Positions 17,913 through 27,191 of a DNA stretch of 64,000 bases are shown in pieces. The notes under the pieces are model-generated. The model was given only the letters and a program-made list of their open reading frames with translations. It was not told the origin of the DNA and searched no databases. The DNA is taken from positions 1-64,000 of the forward strand of contig NZ_CDDD01000059.1 of assembly GCF_000820165.1 (NCBI RefSeq), written 5' to 3'. Made by a program: the position numbers and the translations under genes. This DNA comes from Aeromonas taiwanensis (GTDB lineage: Bacteria > Pseudomonadota > Gammaproteobacteria > Enterobacterales > Aeromonadaceae). Each line of letters opens with the position of its first letter. Position 1 is the first letter of the stretch.

Positions 17913-17935
17913 GTATCCATCGTTAAAATAGATAC
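17913..17935. promoter_or_regulatory. Candidate LysR-regulator binding site between pump and regulator genes
   Basis: GTATC (17913-17917) and GATAC (17931-17935) are inverted across 13 bases, close to the T-N11-A pattern bound by LysR proteins. They lie in the 125-base divergent gap. A second dyad, TTTATCGCTATAAA, lies at about 17882-17895. Confidence 0.45.
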
Positions 17936-17968
17936 ATCTATGCAGCCACTGGAGCGCCGGAGCAGACC

Positions 17969-18868
17969 ATGACCCCTTCACTGGAACAATTCAGGGCTTT
18001 GCTGGCGACTGCCGAGACAGGATCCTTCTCGGCGGCGGCACGCAGGCTGGGCAAGGCGCAGTCGGTGGTGAGCACCGCCATCGCCAATCTGGAGATCGAT
18101 CTCGGTCTCGAGCTGTTCGATCGCCGCGGCCGCTACCCTGTACTGACCGAGGCGGGGGCCCGCATCTGTCAGGAGGCGGGCGTGCTGCTGGCCCAGAGCG
18201 AGCGCCTGCAGGCCATCGCCGGTGAGCTGGCCAGCGGCATCGAGTCCCGCCTGACCCTGGCCATCGACGACGACTCCCACCTGCCCTGGCTCGGCTCCCT
18301 GCTGGAGGCGTTCGCCAGCCGCTATCCGACGGTGGAGCTGGAGCTGCTGTTTCCGCTGATGGAGGATGTGACCGAGCTGCTCAAGAGCGGTCGGGCCCAG
18401 CTCGGCATCAGTTACCAGAAGGCGGAGCCCGAGCGGGAGCTGGTCTCCCGCTCGCTGGGCGCCGTCGCCATGCCGCTGGTGGTCTCCCCGGATCACCCGC
18501 TGGCTCGCAAGGTGCCACTGCGGGAGAGCGACCTGCAGGGGGCGCGCCAGTTGATGGTGACCGGGCGGAGGGAGGGAACGGAGCGCCACCGCTTCCGCCT
18601 CTCGGCCCAGGTGTGGTGGGTCGAGGGGGATCTCGGCATTCTGGAGCTGGTCAAGCTGGGGTTGGGCTGGGCGGCGGTGCCCGAGTTTCTGCTGCACCGG
18701 CCGCTGGCACGGGGGGAGCTGGTGGTGCTCAAGCCGGACTTCATCGCCCAGGCCGAGCTGGAGCTGGAGTTGCAGTGGTATCGCGCCCGCCCGCTGGGGC
18801 AGGCGGGACGCTGGCTGAAAGAGGCCCTGCTGGCGCGGGTGCCTCCCCAGGGAGAACTTACTCGGTGA
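17969..18868 (+). CDS. LysR-family transcriptional regulator, probable activator of the adjacent PACE pump
   Basis: A 299-residue LysR regulator. The N-terminal winged helix-turn-helix is clear (LEQFRALLATAETGSFSAAA, then AQSVVSTAIANLEIDLG) and is followed by the FDRRGRYPVLTEAG wing. The rest is an effector-binding domain (about residues 90-290). It is divergent from the PACE efflux gene, which mirrors AceR-AceI, so control of that pump is the likely role. The 3' end overlaps ygfZ, on the other strand, by 11 bases. Confidence 0.9.
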   Translation: MTPSLEQFRALLATAETGSFSAAARRLGKAQSVVSTAIANLEIDLGLELFDRRGRYPVLTEAGARICQEAGVLLAQSERLQAIAGELASGIESRLTLAIDDDSHLPWLGSLLEAFASRYPTVELELLFPLMEDVTELLKSGRAQLGISYQKAEPERELVSRSLGAVAMPLVVSPDHPLARKVPLRESDLQGARQLMVTGRREGTERHRFRLSAQVWWVEGDLGILELVKLGLGWAAVPEFLLHRPLARGELVVLKPDFIAQAELELELQWYRARPLGQAGRWLKEALLARVPPQGELTR

Positions 18869-19769
18869 GCTCGTAGGGCAGGGGGTGCAGGGCCAGGCTG
18901 GAACCTTCCTCCTGCTTGAGGCGGAAGCGGGCGTCGGCTTCGGTGTCCTTGGGCAGCACGGCGGTGAGCCACACCTGGCCATCCTGCTGCCAGGCGTTGA
19001 GCACCAGGCCGCTGCGGCGCCAGTTGTCACCGAGCTGGATCTCCAGGGTGTCGCCGCTGGCGACGGGGCCGCTGGCCTGACCCGCCAGCACGAACAGGGC
19101 GCGGTTGTTGGCGCCGCGATACTTGGCACGGGCCACGATCTCCTGACCCATGTAGCAACCCTTGGTGAAGCTGATGCCGTCGAGCGCCTGCAGGTTCAGC
19201 ATCTGGGGAATGTACTCCCCCTGGTGCACCGCCTCCAGATGGGGGATGCCCGCCTTGATCTCCAGCCCCCACCAGAGGGATTCCTGGCCGACAGGCAGGC
19301 TCAGGGCCAGGGGCGCTTCACTGACCAACAGCCAGCGATCCGCTTCCACCTTGACCGCCATGCCGCCCTCGACAAGGCCGGTCCCGGTCAGATCGAAGTG
19401 CTGAGCGATCCAGACATCCGTACCCTGGCCGGCGACGCCGACCACAGTCCCCGTGTACTCGGCGATCTCGACCTTGGCAAACACCGCAAATTTCTTGAGC
19501 TCGGGCAGCTGGCGCGCCAGTACCGACGGTTTGGTCAGCATCAGCAGGCCGTCATCGAGGCAGAGCAGGCGAAAATCGCTCCACAGCTTGCCCTTGGGAT
19601 CGCAGTGGCCACCGAGGGTGCTCTGACCCGGCTGCAGGGCGTTGACGTCGCAGGTGACCTGACCCTGCAGATACTTGGCGCGATCCGGGCCAGTGAGGAG
19701 GGTGATGGCCAGATCGGTCAGGGAAAACAGGGTCGGCTCGGCAGGAAGAAGGGGGGTCGGCAGGCTCAC
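18858..19769 (-). CDS. ygfZ: Folate-binding protein YgfZ (tRNA-modification / Fe-S cluster protein)
   Basis: YgfZ binds tetrahydrofolate and supports Fe-S enzymes such as the tRNA methylthiotransferase MiaB. The 303-residue protein resembles the glycine-cleavage T-protein fold. The diagnostic motif KGCYMGQE lies at 203-210, with the functional Cys205, followed by IVARAKYRG. It is convergent with the LysR gene and divergent from sdhE, the usual gammaproteobacterial context. The start at 19769 is about 110 bases from the sdhE ATG. Confidence 0.94.
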   Translation of the reverse strand: MSLPTPLLPAEPTLFSLTDLAITLLTGPDRAKYLQGQVTCDVNALQPGQSTLGGHCDPKGKLWSDFRLLCLDDGLLMLTKPSVLARQLPELKKFAVFAKVEIAEYTGTVVGVAGQGTDVWIAQHFDLTGTGLVEGGMAVKVEADRWLLVSEAPLALSLPVGQESLWWGLEIKAGIPHLEAVHQGEYIPQMLNLQALDGISFTKGCYMGQEIVARAKYRGANNRALFVLAGQASGPVASGDTLEIQLGDNWRRSGLVLNAWQQDGQVWLTAVLPKDTEADARFRLKQEEGSSLALHPLPYELTE

Positions 19770-19882
19770 GATGGTCGTCCAGAGACAGAAAGTATGTGAC
19801 CTGCATGGTAAAGACGTAAGGAATGTTTGTCAGCCGGAAAATCCAGCTGCTACCATTCCCGGGTCTTTGTAAGGAGAGTTCC

Positions 19883-20152
19883 ATGTTGACCCCAAGTGAG
19901 AAGTCCCGCCTGAAGTGGGCCTGCCGCCGCGGCATGCTCGAGCTGGATGTGATCTTTATGCCTTTCTTTGAACACGAGTTCGACGGCCTGAACGAGGAGC
20001 AGCAGCAGACCTTCATCCGCCTGCTGGAGTGCGAGGATCCCGAGCTGTTCCGCTGGTGCATGGGCCACGGCGTGCCGGAAGATCCCGCCTTTGCCACCAT
20101 GATCCCCCTGATCCTCGAGCGCAACCAGGCTCGTCACGACCGCCTGCGCTGA
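19883..20152 (+). CDS. sdhE: FAD assembly factor SdhE
   Basis: SdhE helps attach FAD covalently to succinate dehydrogenase and fumarate reductase flavoproteins. The 89-residue length is normal. The invariant RGxxE motif is present as R16-GML-E20 (CRRGMLELD). ATG 19883 follows AAGGAGAGTTCC, a strong ribosome site; the longer frame from 19823 is not needed. It is divergent from ygfZ and followed 35 bases later by ygfX, the conserved sdhE-ygfX pair once described as cptB-cptA. Confidence 0.95.
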   Translation: MLTPSEKSRLKWACRRGMLELDVIFMPFFEHEFDGLNEEQQQTFIRLLECEDPELFRWCMGHGVPEDPAFATMIPLILERNQARHDRLR

Positions 20153-20187
20153 GCCCGCTCTCCTGACCCACGGCCGGACTCATTCCC

Positions 20188-20598
20188 ATGGCCAGCCCGG
20201 TGTCCCCGATGCGGGTAGAGATACCCGTCATTGCCTCCCGCCAGCAGCACCTGCTGCTGTGCATACTGTTTCTGTTGCTGCTCTGGCCCACGGCCCACTT
20301 GATCCAGGGCTGGCAATGGGCGCTGTTTTTCCCCTGCTGGTTGCTGGGCCTCTGGTGCGCGTTGCGCCGAAGCCCGGCGGGTGAGCGACTCGTCTGGGAT
20401 GGAGAGTGGCTGACGTGGCGGGGGGAGCGCCATCGGCTGGATCCCCGCAGCCGCATCCTGCCCGGGGCGCTGTGGCTGAGGCTGCGGCCCGAGAAGCCCG
20501 AGAAAGGAGCGGAACGCCAGCTCTGGCTCTTCTCCGATGCGCTCTCTCCCGAGCACTACCGTACCCTGGCTCGCGCCATTCATCTCGCCGTCCGTTAG
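20188..20598 (+). CDS. ygfX: YgfX/CptA-type membrane protein
   Basis: A 136-residue inner-membrane protein with two adjacent hydrophobic segments (about residues 20-37 and 41-59, LLLCILFLLLLWPTAHLI then WALFFPCWLLGLWCAL) and a basic cytoplasmic C-terminal domain. Sequence layout and position directly after sdhE identify it as YgfX. It has been proposed to be a toxin acting on FtsZ/MreB, and also a partner of SdhE; which holds here cannot be told. ATG 20188 or 20209 could be the start. Confidence 0.8.
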   Translation: MASPVSPMRVEIPVIASRQQHLLLCILFLLLLWPTAHLIQGWQWALFFPCWLLGLWCALRRSPAGERLVWDGEWLTWRGERHRLDPRSRILPGALWLRLRPEKPEKGAERQLWLFSDALSPEHYRTLARAIHLAVR

Positions 20599-20638
20599 GG
20601 GCGTCTCTCTATCCCTGCCACGTCCGGCCGCCCATAAC

Positions 20639-20666
20639 AGATGACCCCGCCTGGGCGGGGTCATCT
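20639..20666. terminator. Convergent hairpin between ygfX and nadB
   Basis: AGATGACCCCGCC and GGCGGGGTCATCT form a 13-bp stem with a tiny loop. T-runs are lacking on both sides, but its place between convergent genes fits a shared transcription stop. Confidence 0.65.
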
Positions 20667-20699
20667 GGGGGGCAGGCGCCCGATTCGAGCGCAACGGTC

Positions 20700-22316
20700 T
20701 TATTCCCGATCCGGCGTCAGCACGGTCGGTCTGGGGTTGGACTGCATGTCTGGGTAGTCCAGGTTGTAGTGCAGACCGCGCGACTCCTTGCGCTCCAGGG
20801 CGCAGTTGACGATGAGCTCGGCCACCTGCAACAGGTTGCGCAGCTCCAGCAGGTTGTTGGAGACCCGGAAGTTGGCGTAGTACTCCTGCACCTCCTGCTT
20901 GAGCAGATCGATGCGGCGCTTGGCTCGGGCAAGGCGCTTGTTGGTGCGCACTATGCCCACGTAGTCCCACATCATCAGCCGCAGTTCGTGCCAGTTGTGC
21001 TGGATCACCACCTGCTCGTCCGAGTCGTCCACCTGGCTCTCGTCCCAGGCGGGCAGACTGGGGGGCGCCACGCTGGTGGGCAGCTTGGCCAGGATGTCGG
21101 CCCCCGCCTGGTGGGCATAGACCACGCATTCGAGCAGGGAGTTGGACGCCATGCGGTTGGCACCGTGCAGCCCGGTATAGGTCACCTCGCCGATGGCATA
21201 GAGCCCGGGAATGTCGGTCTGGCCGTTGTTGTCGATCATCACGCCGCCACAGGTGTAGTGGGCCGCCGGGACGATGGGCATCGCCTCCTTGGTGATGTCG
21301 ATGCCGACCGCGAGGCAGCGCTCATGGATGGTCGGGAAGTGCTTGATGATGAAATCCGCCGGCTTGTGGCTGATGTCCAGATACATGCAGTCGGCGCCGA
21401 GCCGTTTCATCTCGTGGTCGATGGCCCGCGCGACTATGTCCCGCGGCGCCAGCTCGGCCCGCTCGTCGAAGTCCGGCATAAAGCGGCTGCCGTCGGGGCG
21501 GCGCAGGTAGGCCCCCTCGCCACGCAGGGCCTCGGTCAGCAGGAAGTTGGGGTCGTCCGGGTGGAACAGGCTGGTGGGGTGGAACTGGTTGAACTCCAGG
21601 TTTGCCACCCGGCAACCGGCGCGCCAGGCCATGGCGATGCCGTCCCCTGAGCTCACGTCCGGATTGGAGGTGTACTGGTAGACCTTTGAGGCGCCGCCGG
21701 TGGCCAGTGCCACGAAGCGGGCGCGCACTACCTCGACTTGCTCGGCGTTGCGGTTCCAGACATAGGCCCCCAGCACCTTGTTGCCCGGCAGACCCAGCTT
21801 GCGGGTGGTGATGAGATCGACCGCGTTGAAGCGCTCCATCAGGGTGATGTTGGGGTGGGCGCGCACCTGGTCGATCAGGGTAAGCTGCACCGCCTTGCCG
21901 GTGGCATCGGCCGCGTGGAAGATGCGGCGATGGCTGTGACCCCCTTCCCGGGTGAGGTGGTAGTGGGATTCCCCCTCGGCATCCTCTTCCTGATCGAAGG
22001 GGACCCCCTGCTGGATCAGCCACTGGATGGAATCGCGGGCGTTGCGGGCGGTGAACTCCACCACCGCCGGGTCGCACAACCCTGCCCCGGCGTTGAGCGT
22101 GTCGCTCACGTGGGATTCGATGCTGTCGGTCTCGTCGAACACGGCAGCGATGCCTCCTTGCGCATAGAGAGTGGCCCCCTCACTGATGGGCCCCTTGCTC
22201 AGAACCAGGACTTTGGCCTGGTCTGCCAATCGCAATGCGAGGGACAGACCGGCGGCACCGCTGCCAATGATCAGCACGTCGCAAAGGTATTCAACACTTG
22301 CTTTCATAAGTATCAT
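20700..22316 (-). CDS. nadB: L-aspartate oxidase
   Basis: FAD enzyme that converts aspartate to iminoaspartate, first step of NAD synthesis. The 538-residue protein has the FAD fold [20 protein letters not shown] (12-31), a fumarate-reductase-like active-site HPTSLF, and [11 protein letters not shown] with the catalytic arginine region. Starts at 22316 and 22307 are both possible and neither has a good ribosome site. It is divergent from rpoE, as in E. coli. The gene may share the 170-base control region that also holds the sigma-E promoter. Confidence 0.95.
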   Translation of the reverse strand: MILMKASVEYLCDVLIIGSGAAGLSLALRLADQAKVLVLSKGPISEGATLYAQGGIAAVFDETDSIESHVSDTLNAGAGLCDPAVVEFTARNARDSIQWLIQQGVPFDQEEDAEGESHYHLTREGGHSHRRIFHAADATGKAVQLTLIDQVRAHPNITLMERFNAVDLITTRKLGLPGNKVLGAYVWNRNAEQVEVVRARFVALATGGASKVYQYTSNPDVSSGDGIAMAWRAGCRVANLEFNQFHPTSLFHPDDPNFLLTEALRGEGAYLRRPDGSRFMPDFDERAELAPRDIVARAIDHEMKRLGADCMYLDISHKPADFIIKHFPTIHERCLAVGIDITKEAMPIVPAAHYTCGGVMIDNNGQTDIPGLYAIGEVTYTGLHGANRMASNSLLECVVYAHQAGADILAKLPTSVAPPSLPAWDESQVDDSDEQVVIQHNWHELRLMMWDYVGIVRTNKRLARAKRRIDLLKQEVQEYYANFRVSNNLLELRNLLQVAELIVNCALERKESRGLHYNLDYPDMQSNPRPTVLTPDRE

Positions 22317-22397
22317 TGGCCTGGATTAAGAACTGGCCCCATGGTAGCCCAAGGGGGGGCAGTGATGCAGCCCGCATCACATTTTTTTCAATGCAAG

Positions 22398-22426
22398 CGA
22401 ACTTTCTCTGATTCCTCCTGTCTGAA
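22398..22426 (+). promoter_or_regulatory. Sigma-E promoter of the rpoE operon
   Basis: GAACTT (22399-22404) and TCTGA (22421-22425) are separated by 16 bases. This matches the sigma-E consensus (GAACTT, 16 bases, TCTGA) exactly and lies 64 bases ahead of rpoE. It implies that RpoE drives its own operon, as in other enterics. Confidence 0.85.
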
Positions 22427-22469
22427 CTTGTGCGCTAAGAAGGGGCCGGAAAAGAAGAACGATAACCTG

Positions 22470-22490
22470 ATGGGGGTTTTACGGCTCTGA
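22470..22490 (+). CDS. Six-codon mini-ORF overlapping the rpoE start
   Basis: ATG at 22470 begins a frame MGVLRL whose TGA overlaps the rpoE ATG (TGATG at 22488-22492). The frame stays open upstream to the predicted transcript start. E. coli rpoE has a translationally coupled leader peptide, RseD, in this position. Whether this short frame does the same job is inference. Confidence 0.3.
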   Translation: MGVLRL

Positions 22491-23071
22491 TGAGCGACCA
22501 GAATCTACTGGACGAACAGCTGGTTGAACGGGTCCAGCGTGGCGATAAAAATGCATTCAACCTGTTGGTACGCAAATACCAGCACAAGGTGGTCAACCTG
22601 GTGGCCAGGTATGTCAACAATCCGGGCGATGTACCGGATGTGGCGCAAGAGGCTTTCATCAAGGCTTATCGCGCATTGCCGACATTCCGTGGCGAGAGCG
22701 CGTTTTACACCTGGTTGTACCGGATCGCCGTCAACACGGCCAAAAATTACCTGACTTCACAGGGGCGCAGACCGCCCAGCAGTGATGTCGAAGCGGACGA
22801 GGCTGAATTTTATGGTGGTGGTGAAGCCCTGCAAGAGGTGGCCACCCCGGAAAACCTGGCGCTGACCGACGAGATCAAGCGCACCGTGTTTACCGCCATA
22901 GAAGCCCTGCCGGAAGATTTGAGAACAGCGATCACCCTTCGTGAAATGGAAGGGCTGAGCTACGAGGAGATTGCGGAGATCATGGATTGCCCTGTGGGTA
23001 CGGTGAGATCCCGCATCTTCCGGGCGAGGGAAGCAATAGATAAAAGGTTGCAACCTCTGATCGAGCATTAA
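22490..23071 (+). CDS. rpoE: RNA polymerase sigma-E factor
   Basis: ECF sigma factor for the envelope-stress response. The 193-residue protein has region 2 (DVAQEAFIKAYRALPTFRGESAFYTWLYRIAVN) and region 4 (LREMEGLSYEEIAEIMDCPVGTVRSRIFRAREAI), which recognise the -10 and -35 elements. No strong ribosome site is seen apart from GGGGG inside the preceding mini-ORF, so initiation may depend on coupling. It heads rpoE-rseA-rseB-rseC, so its inhibitors are made with it. Confidence 0.98.
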   Translation: MSDQNLLDEQLVERVQRGDKNAFNLLVRKYQHKVVNLVARYVNNPGDVPDVAQEAFIKAYRALPTFRGESAFYTWLYRIAVNTAKNYLTSQGRRPPSSDVEADEAEFYGGGEALQEVATPENLALTDEIKRTVFTAIEALPEDLRTAITLREMEGLSYEEIAEIMDCPVGTVRSRIFRAREAIDKRLQPLIEH

Positions 23072-23093
23072 CTGGGGAAAGACAGGCAAACTT

Positions 23094-23681
23094 ATGGCAA
23101 ATAAAGAGCAACTTTCAGCCCTGATGGATGGTGACCTCAGCGAAATGGAGGTTCTGAAGGAGCTGGGAACGGATCCCGCCCTGCAAGAAACCTGGTCGCG
23201 TTACCATCTGATCGGTGATGCCATGCGGGGAGACCTGCCGGTCAATCTGCAACTGGATCTCAGCGACAGCATCATGCTGGCGCTGGAAGACGAACCGGTC
23301 ATCCTGGCGCCCAAGCCGGTACAATCCGAAGCTCCTGAGGTGAAGACCGCCGGCAAGGTGGTTCCCTTGGTGCGCCGGTTTGGCCAGCAGATGGGGCAGT
23401 ATGCCATTGCCGCCTCCGTGGCTGCTGCCGTCATCTTCGGTGTGCAGCAGTATCAGGGCAAGGATGGCGTGCCGACCAACCCCGTGCTCAACACCATTCC
23501 CGTGGGAGGCAGTGCCACGCCGGTGAGCGTGCACTATCCCCAGGAAGGCAACAGGGCCAGTGTGCGTCAGCAAGGCTTGAGCGAGCAGCAGATGCAGGAG
23601 CAGCGCGAGCGGATCAATGCCTTCCTGCGAGATCACCAGCTGCAACAACGTCTGCTGCAAGACAAGCAGATTCAGGAATAA
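23094..23681 (+). CDS. rseA: Anti-sigma-E factor RseA
   Basis: Inner-membrane anti-sigma factor that holds RpoE until cut by DegS and RseP. The 195-residue protein has a cytoplasmic N-terminal domain (KEQLSALMDGDLSE, then WSRYHLIGDAMRGD) that binds sigma-E. One membrane helix lies at about 101-118, and a Gln-rich periplasmic tail (about 120-195) should bind RseB. It lies 22 bases after rpoE. A small-residue-rich membrane helix (AIAASVAAAV) fits RseP cleavage. Confidence 0.95.
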   Translation: MANKEQLSALMDGDLSEMEVLKELGTDPALQETWSRYHLIGDAMRGDLPVNLQLDLSDSIMLALEDEPVILAPKPVQSEAPEVKTAGKVVPLVRRFGQQMGQYAIAASVAAAVIFGVQQYQGKDGVPTNPVLNTIPVGGSATPVSVHYPQEGNRASVRQQGLSEQQMQEQRERINAFLRDHQLQQRLLQDKQIQE

Positions 23682-23702
23682 CGGATTTTTAGGGATCAGA
23701 TC

Positions 23703-24683
23703 GTGCGCCAGTCCAGTTTCATCCTGCTGGCCTCTCTCCTGTTCACTTGTGCCAAGGCCTCGGCCGACGATCTGTCGGCCGAGGCCTTGTTGCAGCAGAT
23801 GCAGAGTGCCGTTTCGCAACAGAATTTCGAATTGTCCATGGTCAAGGCCCGGCAGGGACGGCTCGAGCCGATCCGTTTCAGCCACGGGGTGATCGATGGC
23901 AAGGAAGTGGCCCATCTGAGTTATCTCGATGGCAAGGCGGTGGAGTACCTGCAGCGCCAGAACGAATACACCTTCTTCGAGAACAGTCATGATCCCTACA
24001 CCCTCAAGGGGGCGCGTTTTCCCGGCGTCTGGTCGAGCCTGGTGAGGATGCCGCTGCCCCGGGTGCTGGAGAGCTATGACCCCGTGCTGGCGGGCCGCAG
24101 CCGGGTGGCCGGTCTGGTGGCCCAGGTGGTGAGGCTGGTGCCCAAAGAGGCGGACAAATACGGTTTCGTGCTCTGGGTCGACGAGCAGAGCCACCTCCTG
24201 CTGCGGGTGGACATGGTGGATCGGGAAGGCAACCTGGTGGAACAGGTGCTTGGGGTGGATCTGGACAGGCAGCCGGCACCGGCGCCCTGGCTGGTCACCC
24301 TGGCGCGCAGCAAGTTGCCCGATGCGCTGGCGCTGGAAGATGCCTACCCCGCTCCCCAGCAGGCCCTCAACTGGCATCTGACCTGGCTGCCGGGTGGTTT
24401 CAAGGTGCTCTCCCAGGACAGGCACCAGCTGGTCAGTACCAGCCTGCCGGTGGATTACATGATGCTCTCCGACGGTCTGGTGGATCTCTCCATCTATGTG
24501 GCCCGTGTCGACCCCAAGCAGGCGGTGCGCCAGCAGCTGATCCGCCAGGGGGCGACCTCCCTCGTGAGCTATGTCAACGAGGTTGGTGTGGAGATCACCG
24601 TGGTAGGGGAGGTGCCCGCCGAGACTGCCAAGCGCATTGCCGAGTCGGTGCAGCCCCTGGCTCGCAACGAGGCGGTGCAGTGA
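23703..24683 (+). CDS. rseB: Sigma-E regulatory protein RseB
   Basis: Periplasmic lipid/LPS-sensing protein that shields RseA from DegS. The 326-residue protein begins with GTG and a signal peptide cleaved near residue 21 (AKASA). It keeps the MucB/RseB layout: an N-terminal LolA-like domain (about 25-200) and a C-terminal domain (about 220-315, with WLPGGFKVLSQDRH). It follows rseA by 21 bases in the operon. Confidence 0.95.
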   Translation: MRQSSFILLASLLFTCAKASADDLSAEALLQQMQSAVSQQNFELSMVKARQGRLEPIRFSHGVIDGKEVAHLSYLDGKAVEYLQRQNEYTFFENSHDPYTLKGARFPGVWSSLVRMPLPRVLESYDPVLAGRSRVAGLVAQVVRLVPKEADKYGFVLWVDEQSHLLLRVDMVDREGNLVEQVLGVDLDRQPAPAPWLVTLARSKLPDALALEDAYPAPQQALNWHLTWLPGGFKVLSQDRHQLVSTSLPVDYMMLSDGLVDLSIYVARVDPKQAVRQQLIRQGATSLVSYVNEVGVEITVVGEVPAETAKRIAESVQPLARNEAVQ

Positions 24684-24772
24684 GGCGTACGAAGGCACTT
24701 GCCGAACCGGGACGCGCGTGATGAGATCGGGTCATCCCCTTGCCACCCCTCTGGAGCTGTCCGGTGAGTAAC

Positions 24773-25234
24773 ATGAGTGAAGAGCTGGCCACAGTGGTGG
24801 CCATCGAAGGCACCTATGCCTGGGTGGAGTGCGAGCGGCGCTCCGCCTGCAGCGGATGCCATCAACAGTCCAACTGCGGTACCGGCACCGTCGCCAAGGC
24901 CTTTCCGATGAAGCCCCAGCGGCTGCGGGTTCCCCTCATCGGCGAGGTGGCGGTGGGCCAGCAGATCCGGCTCGGCATTCCCCAGGCGAGCATATTGCGT
25001 GGGGCCGCTCTGGTCTATGTGCTGCCGCTCTTCTGCCTGCTGCTGGGCGCCCTGCTCGGCCAGCTCTGGCTGGCTCCGCTCTTGTCGGCGGGAGAGGGTG
25101 TCACCATTCTCAGCTGCCTGCTGGGCGGCGCCATCGGATTTTTGCTGGTTCGTTACTTTTCTGACCGGCTCGAGCAGGGTGAATATGGTCCCCGCATGCT
25201 CGGGGTGGTGCTCGATACCCGTCATCTCTCCTGA
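24773..25234 (+). CDS. rseC: Sigma-E positive regulatory protein RseC
   Basis: A 153-residue inner-membrane protein of the RseC/MucC family. It promotes sigma-E activity in E. coli and is related to Rnf/SoxR-reducing proteins. A Cys-rich N-terminal cytoplasmic part (CERRSACSGCHQQSNCGTG, with four Cys) may bind a metal or Fe-S cluster. Two membrane helices follow (about residues 72-95 and 104-123). ATG 24773 and an in-frame GTG at 24764, which has GGAG seven bases before it, are both credible starts. Last gene of the rpoE operon. Confidence 0.93.
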   Translation: MSEELATVVAIEGTYAWVECERRSACSGCHQQSNCGTGTVAKAFPMKPQRLRVPLIGEVAVGQQIRLGIPQASILRGAALVYVLPLFCLLLGALLGQLWLAPLLSAGEGVTILSCLLGGAIGFLLVRYFSDRLEQGEYGPRMLGVVLDTRHLS

Positions 25235-25394
25235 GGGGCAGGGTCTGGCGGATGCCATCGTGGTGTCCAAGGCCTCGCCAGACAAGGCGCTATTTCAGGG
25301 GCCCGCCGACTAAAGATTGGCCGTCGACCGGGTTATCCAGTAAAATCCTGCCCTCATATCCGACCCTAACTTAATTTTGAGTGATTCTTGCTCG

Positions 25395-27185
25395 ATGAAA
25401 CACATTCGTAACTTTTCGATTATTGCGCACATCGACCACGGTAAGTCGACCCTGTCGGACCGTCTGATCCAGACTTGCGGCGGCCTGTCCGATCGCGAGA
25501 TGCAGGCCCAGGTGCTGGACTCCATGGATCTGGAGCGCGAGCGCGGCATTACCATCAAGGCACAGAGTGTGACCCTGAACTACCAGGCACAAGACGGTAA
25601 CACCTATCAGCTGAACTTTATCGACACCCCGGGCCACGTGGATTTCTCCTACGAGGTTTCTCGCTCCCTGGCTGCCTGTGAAGGGGCACTGCTGGTGGTG
25701 GATGCCGGTCAGGGGGTTGAGGCACAGACTCTGGCCAACTGCTACACCGCCATGGAAATGGATCTGGAAGTGGTGCCGGTACTGAACAAGATCGACCTGC
25801 CGGCCGCCGAGCCGGAGCGGGTTGCCGAAGAGATCGAGGACATCGTCGGCATCGATGCGGTAGACGCGGTGCGCTGCTCCGCCAAGACCGGCCTGGGCGT
25901 CGATCTGGTGCTGGAAGAGATCGTGGCCAAGATCCCGTCGCCGGAAGGTGATCCGGATGCGCCCCTGCAGGCGCTGATCATCGACTCCTGGTTCGACTCC
26001 TACCTGGGGGTCGTGTCGCTCGTGCGGATCAAGAACGGTTCCCTGAAGAAGAACGACAAGATCAAGGTGATGAGCACCGGTCAGGTGTGGGGTGTGGATC
26101 GCATCGGTATCTTCACGCCCAAGCAGGTGGACACCGACGGCCTGGGTTGTGGCGAGGTAGGTTGGGTCGTCTGCGGCATCAAGGACATCCACGGCGCGCC
26201 TGTGGGGGATACCCTGACCCTGGCCAAGCACGGTGCCGAGAAGGCGCTGGCGGGCTTCAAGAAGGTGAAGCCTCAGGTCTATGCGGGCCTGTTCCCCATT
26301 TCCAGCGATGACTACGAGTCCTTCCGCGATGCGCTGGAGAAGCTCTCCCTCAACGATGCCTCCCTGTTCTACGAACCGGAGAGCTCCACTGCGCTGGGCT
26401 TCGGCTTCCGCTGCGGCTTCCTCGGGATGCTGCACATGGAGATCATCCAGGAGCGTCTGGAGCGTGAATACGATCTGGATCTCATCACCACGGCGCCGAC
26501 CGTGGTCTACGAGATCGAGCTGAATGATGGCTCCACCATCCACATCGACAGCCCGGCCCAGATGCCCGCCATCAACAACATCAAGGAGATGCGCGAGCCC
26601 ATTGCCGAGTGTCACATCCTGCTGCCACAGGAGTACATGGGCAACGTCATCACCCTGTGTATCGAGAAGCGTGGCGTGCAGACCAACATGGTCTACCACG
26701 GCAAGCAGGTGGCGCTGACCTACGAGATCCCGATGGCGGAAGTGGTGCTCGACTTCTTCGACCGCCTCAAGTCCACCAGCCGCGGCTACGCCTCCCTGGA
26801 CTACGGCTTCAAGCGCTTCGAAACCTCCGACATGGTCCGTCTGGACATCATGATCAACGGTGAGCGGGTCGACGCCCTGGCCATCATCACCCACAAGGAG
26901 AACGCCCAGTATCGCGGTCGCCAGGTGGTGGAGAAGATGCGCGAGCTGATCCCGCGCCAGATGTTCGACATTGCCATCCAGGCGGCCATCGGCAACCAGA
27001 TCATCGCCCGCAGCACCGTCAAGGCCCTGCGCAAGGACGTGACTGCCAAGTGCTACGGTGGTGACGTGAGCCGGAAGAAGAAGCTGCTGAACAAGCAGAA
27101 AGAAGGCAAGAAGCGGATGAAGTCCCTGGGCCGTGTCGACGTGCCGCAAGAGGCCTTCCTCGCTATCCTCCACGTCGGAAAGGAC
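25395..27185 (+). CDS. lepA: Elongation factor 4 (LepA)
   Basis: Ribosome-associated GTPase that back-translocates or aids 30S assembly. The protein is about 597 residues. It has G1 (AHIDHGKST), the switch motif RERGITIK, G3 DTPGHVDF and G4 NKID. The family-specific C-terminal domain begins at about residue 490 and ends KKQKEG-like with [18 protein letters not shown] 25395 is chosen by family alignment ([16 protein letters not shown]). The ribosome site is poor. It is three bases before lepB, the conserved lepA-lepB pair. The stop codon ends at 27188. Confidence 0.97.
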
Positions 27186-27191
27186 TAATCG

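Noticed and set aside
25235-25313. A protein-like tail GLADAIVVSKASPDKAL... after rseC
   Set aside because: No start or ribosome site is linked to it; upstream it only continues as a wrong-frame reading of rseC. It may be a remnant but cannot be supported.
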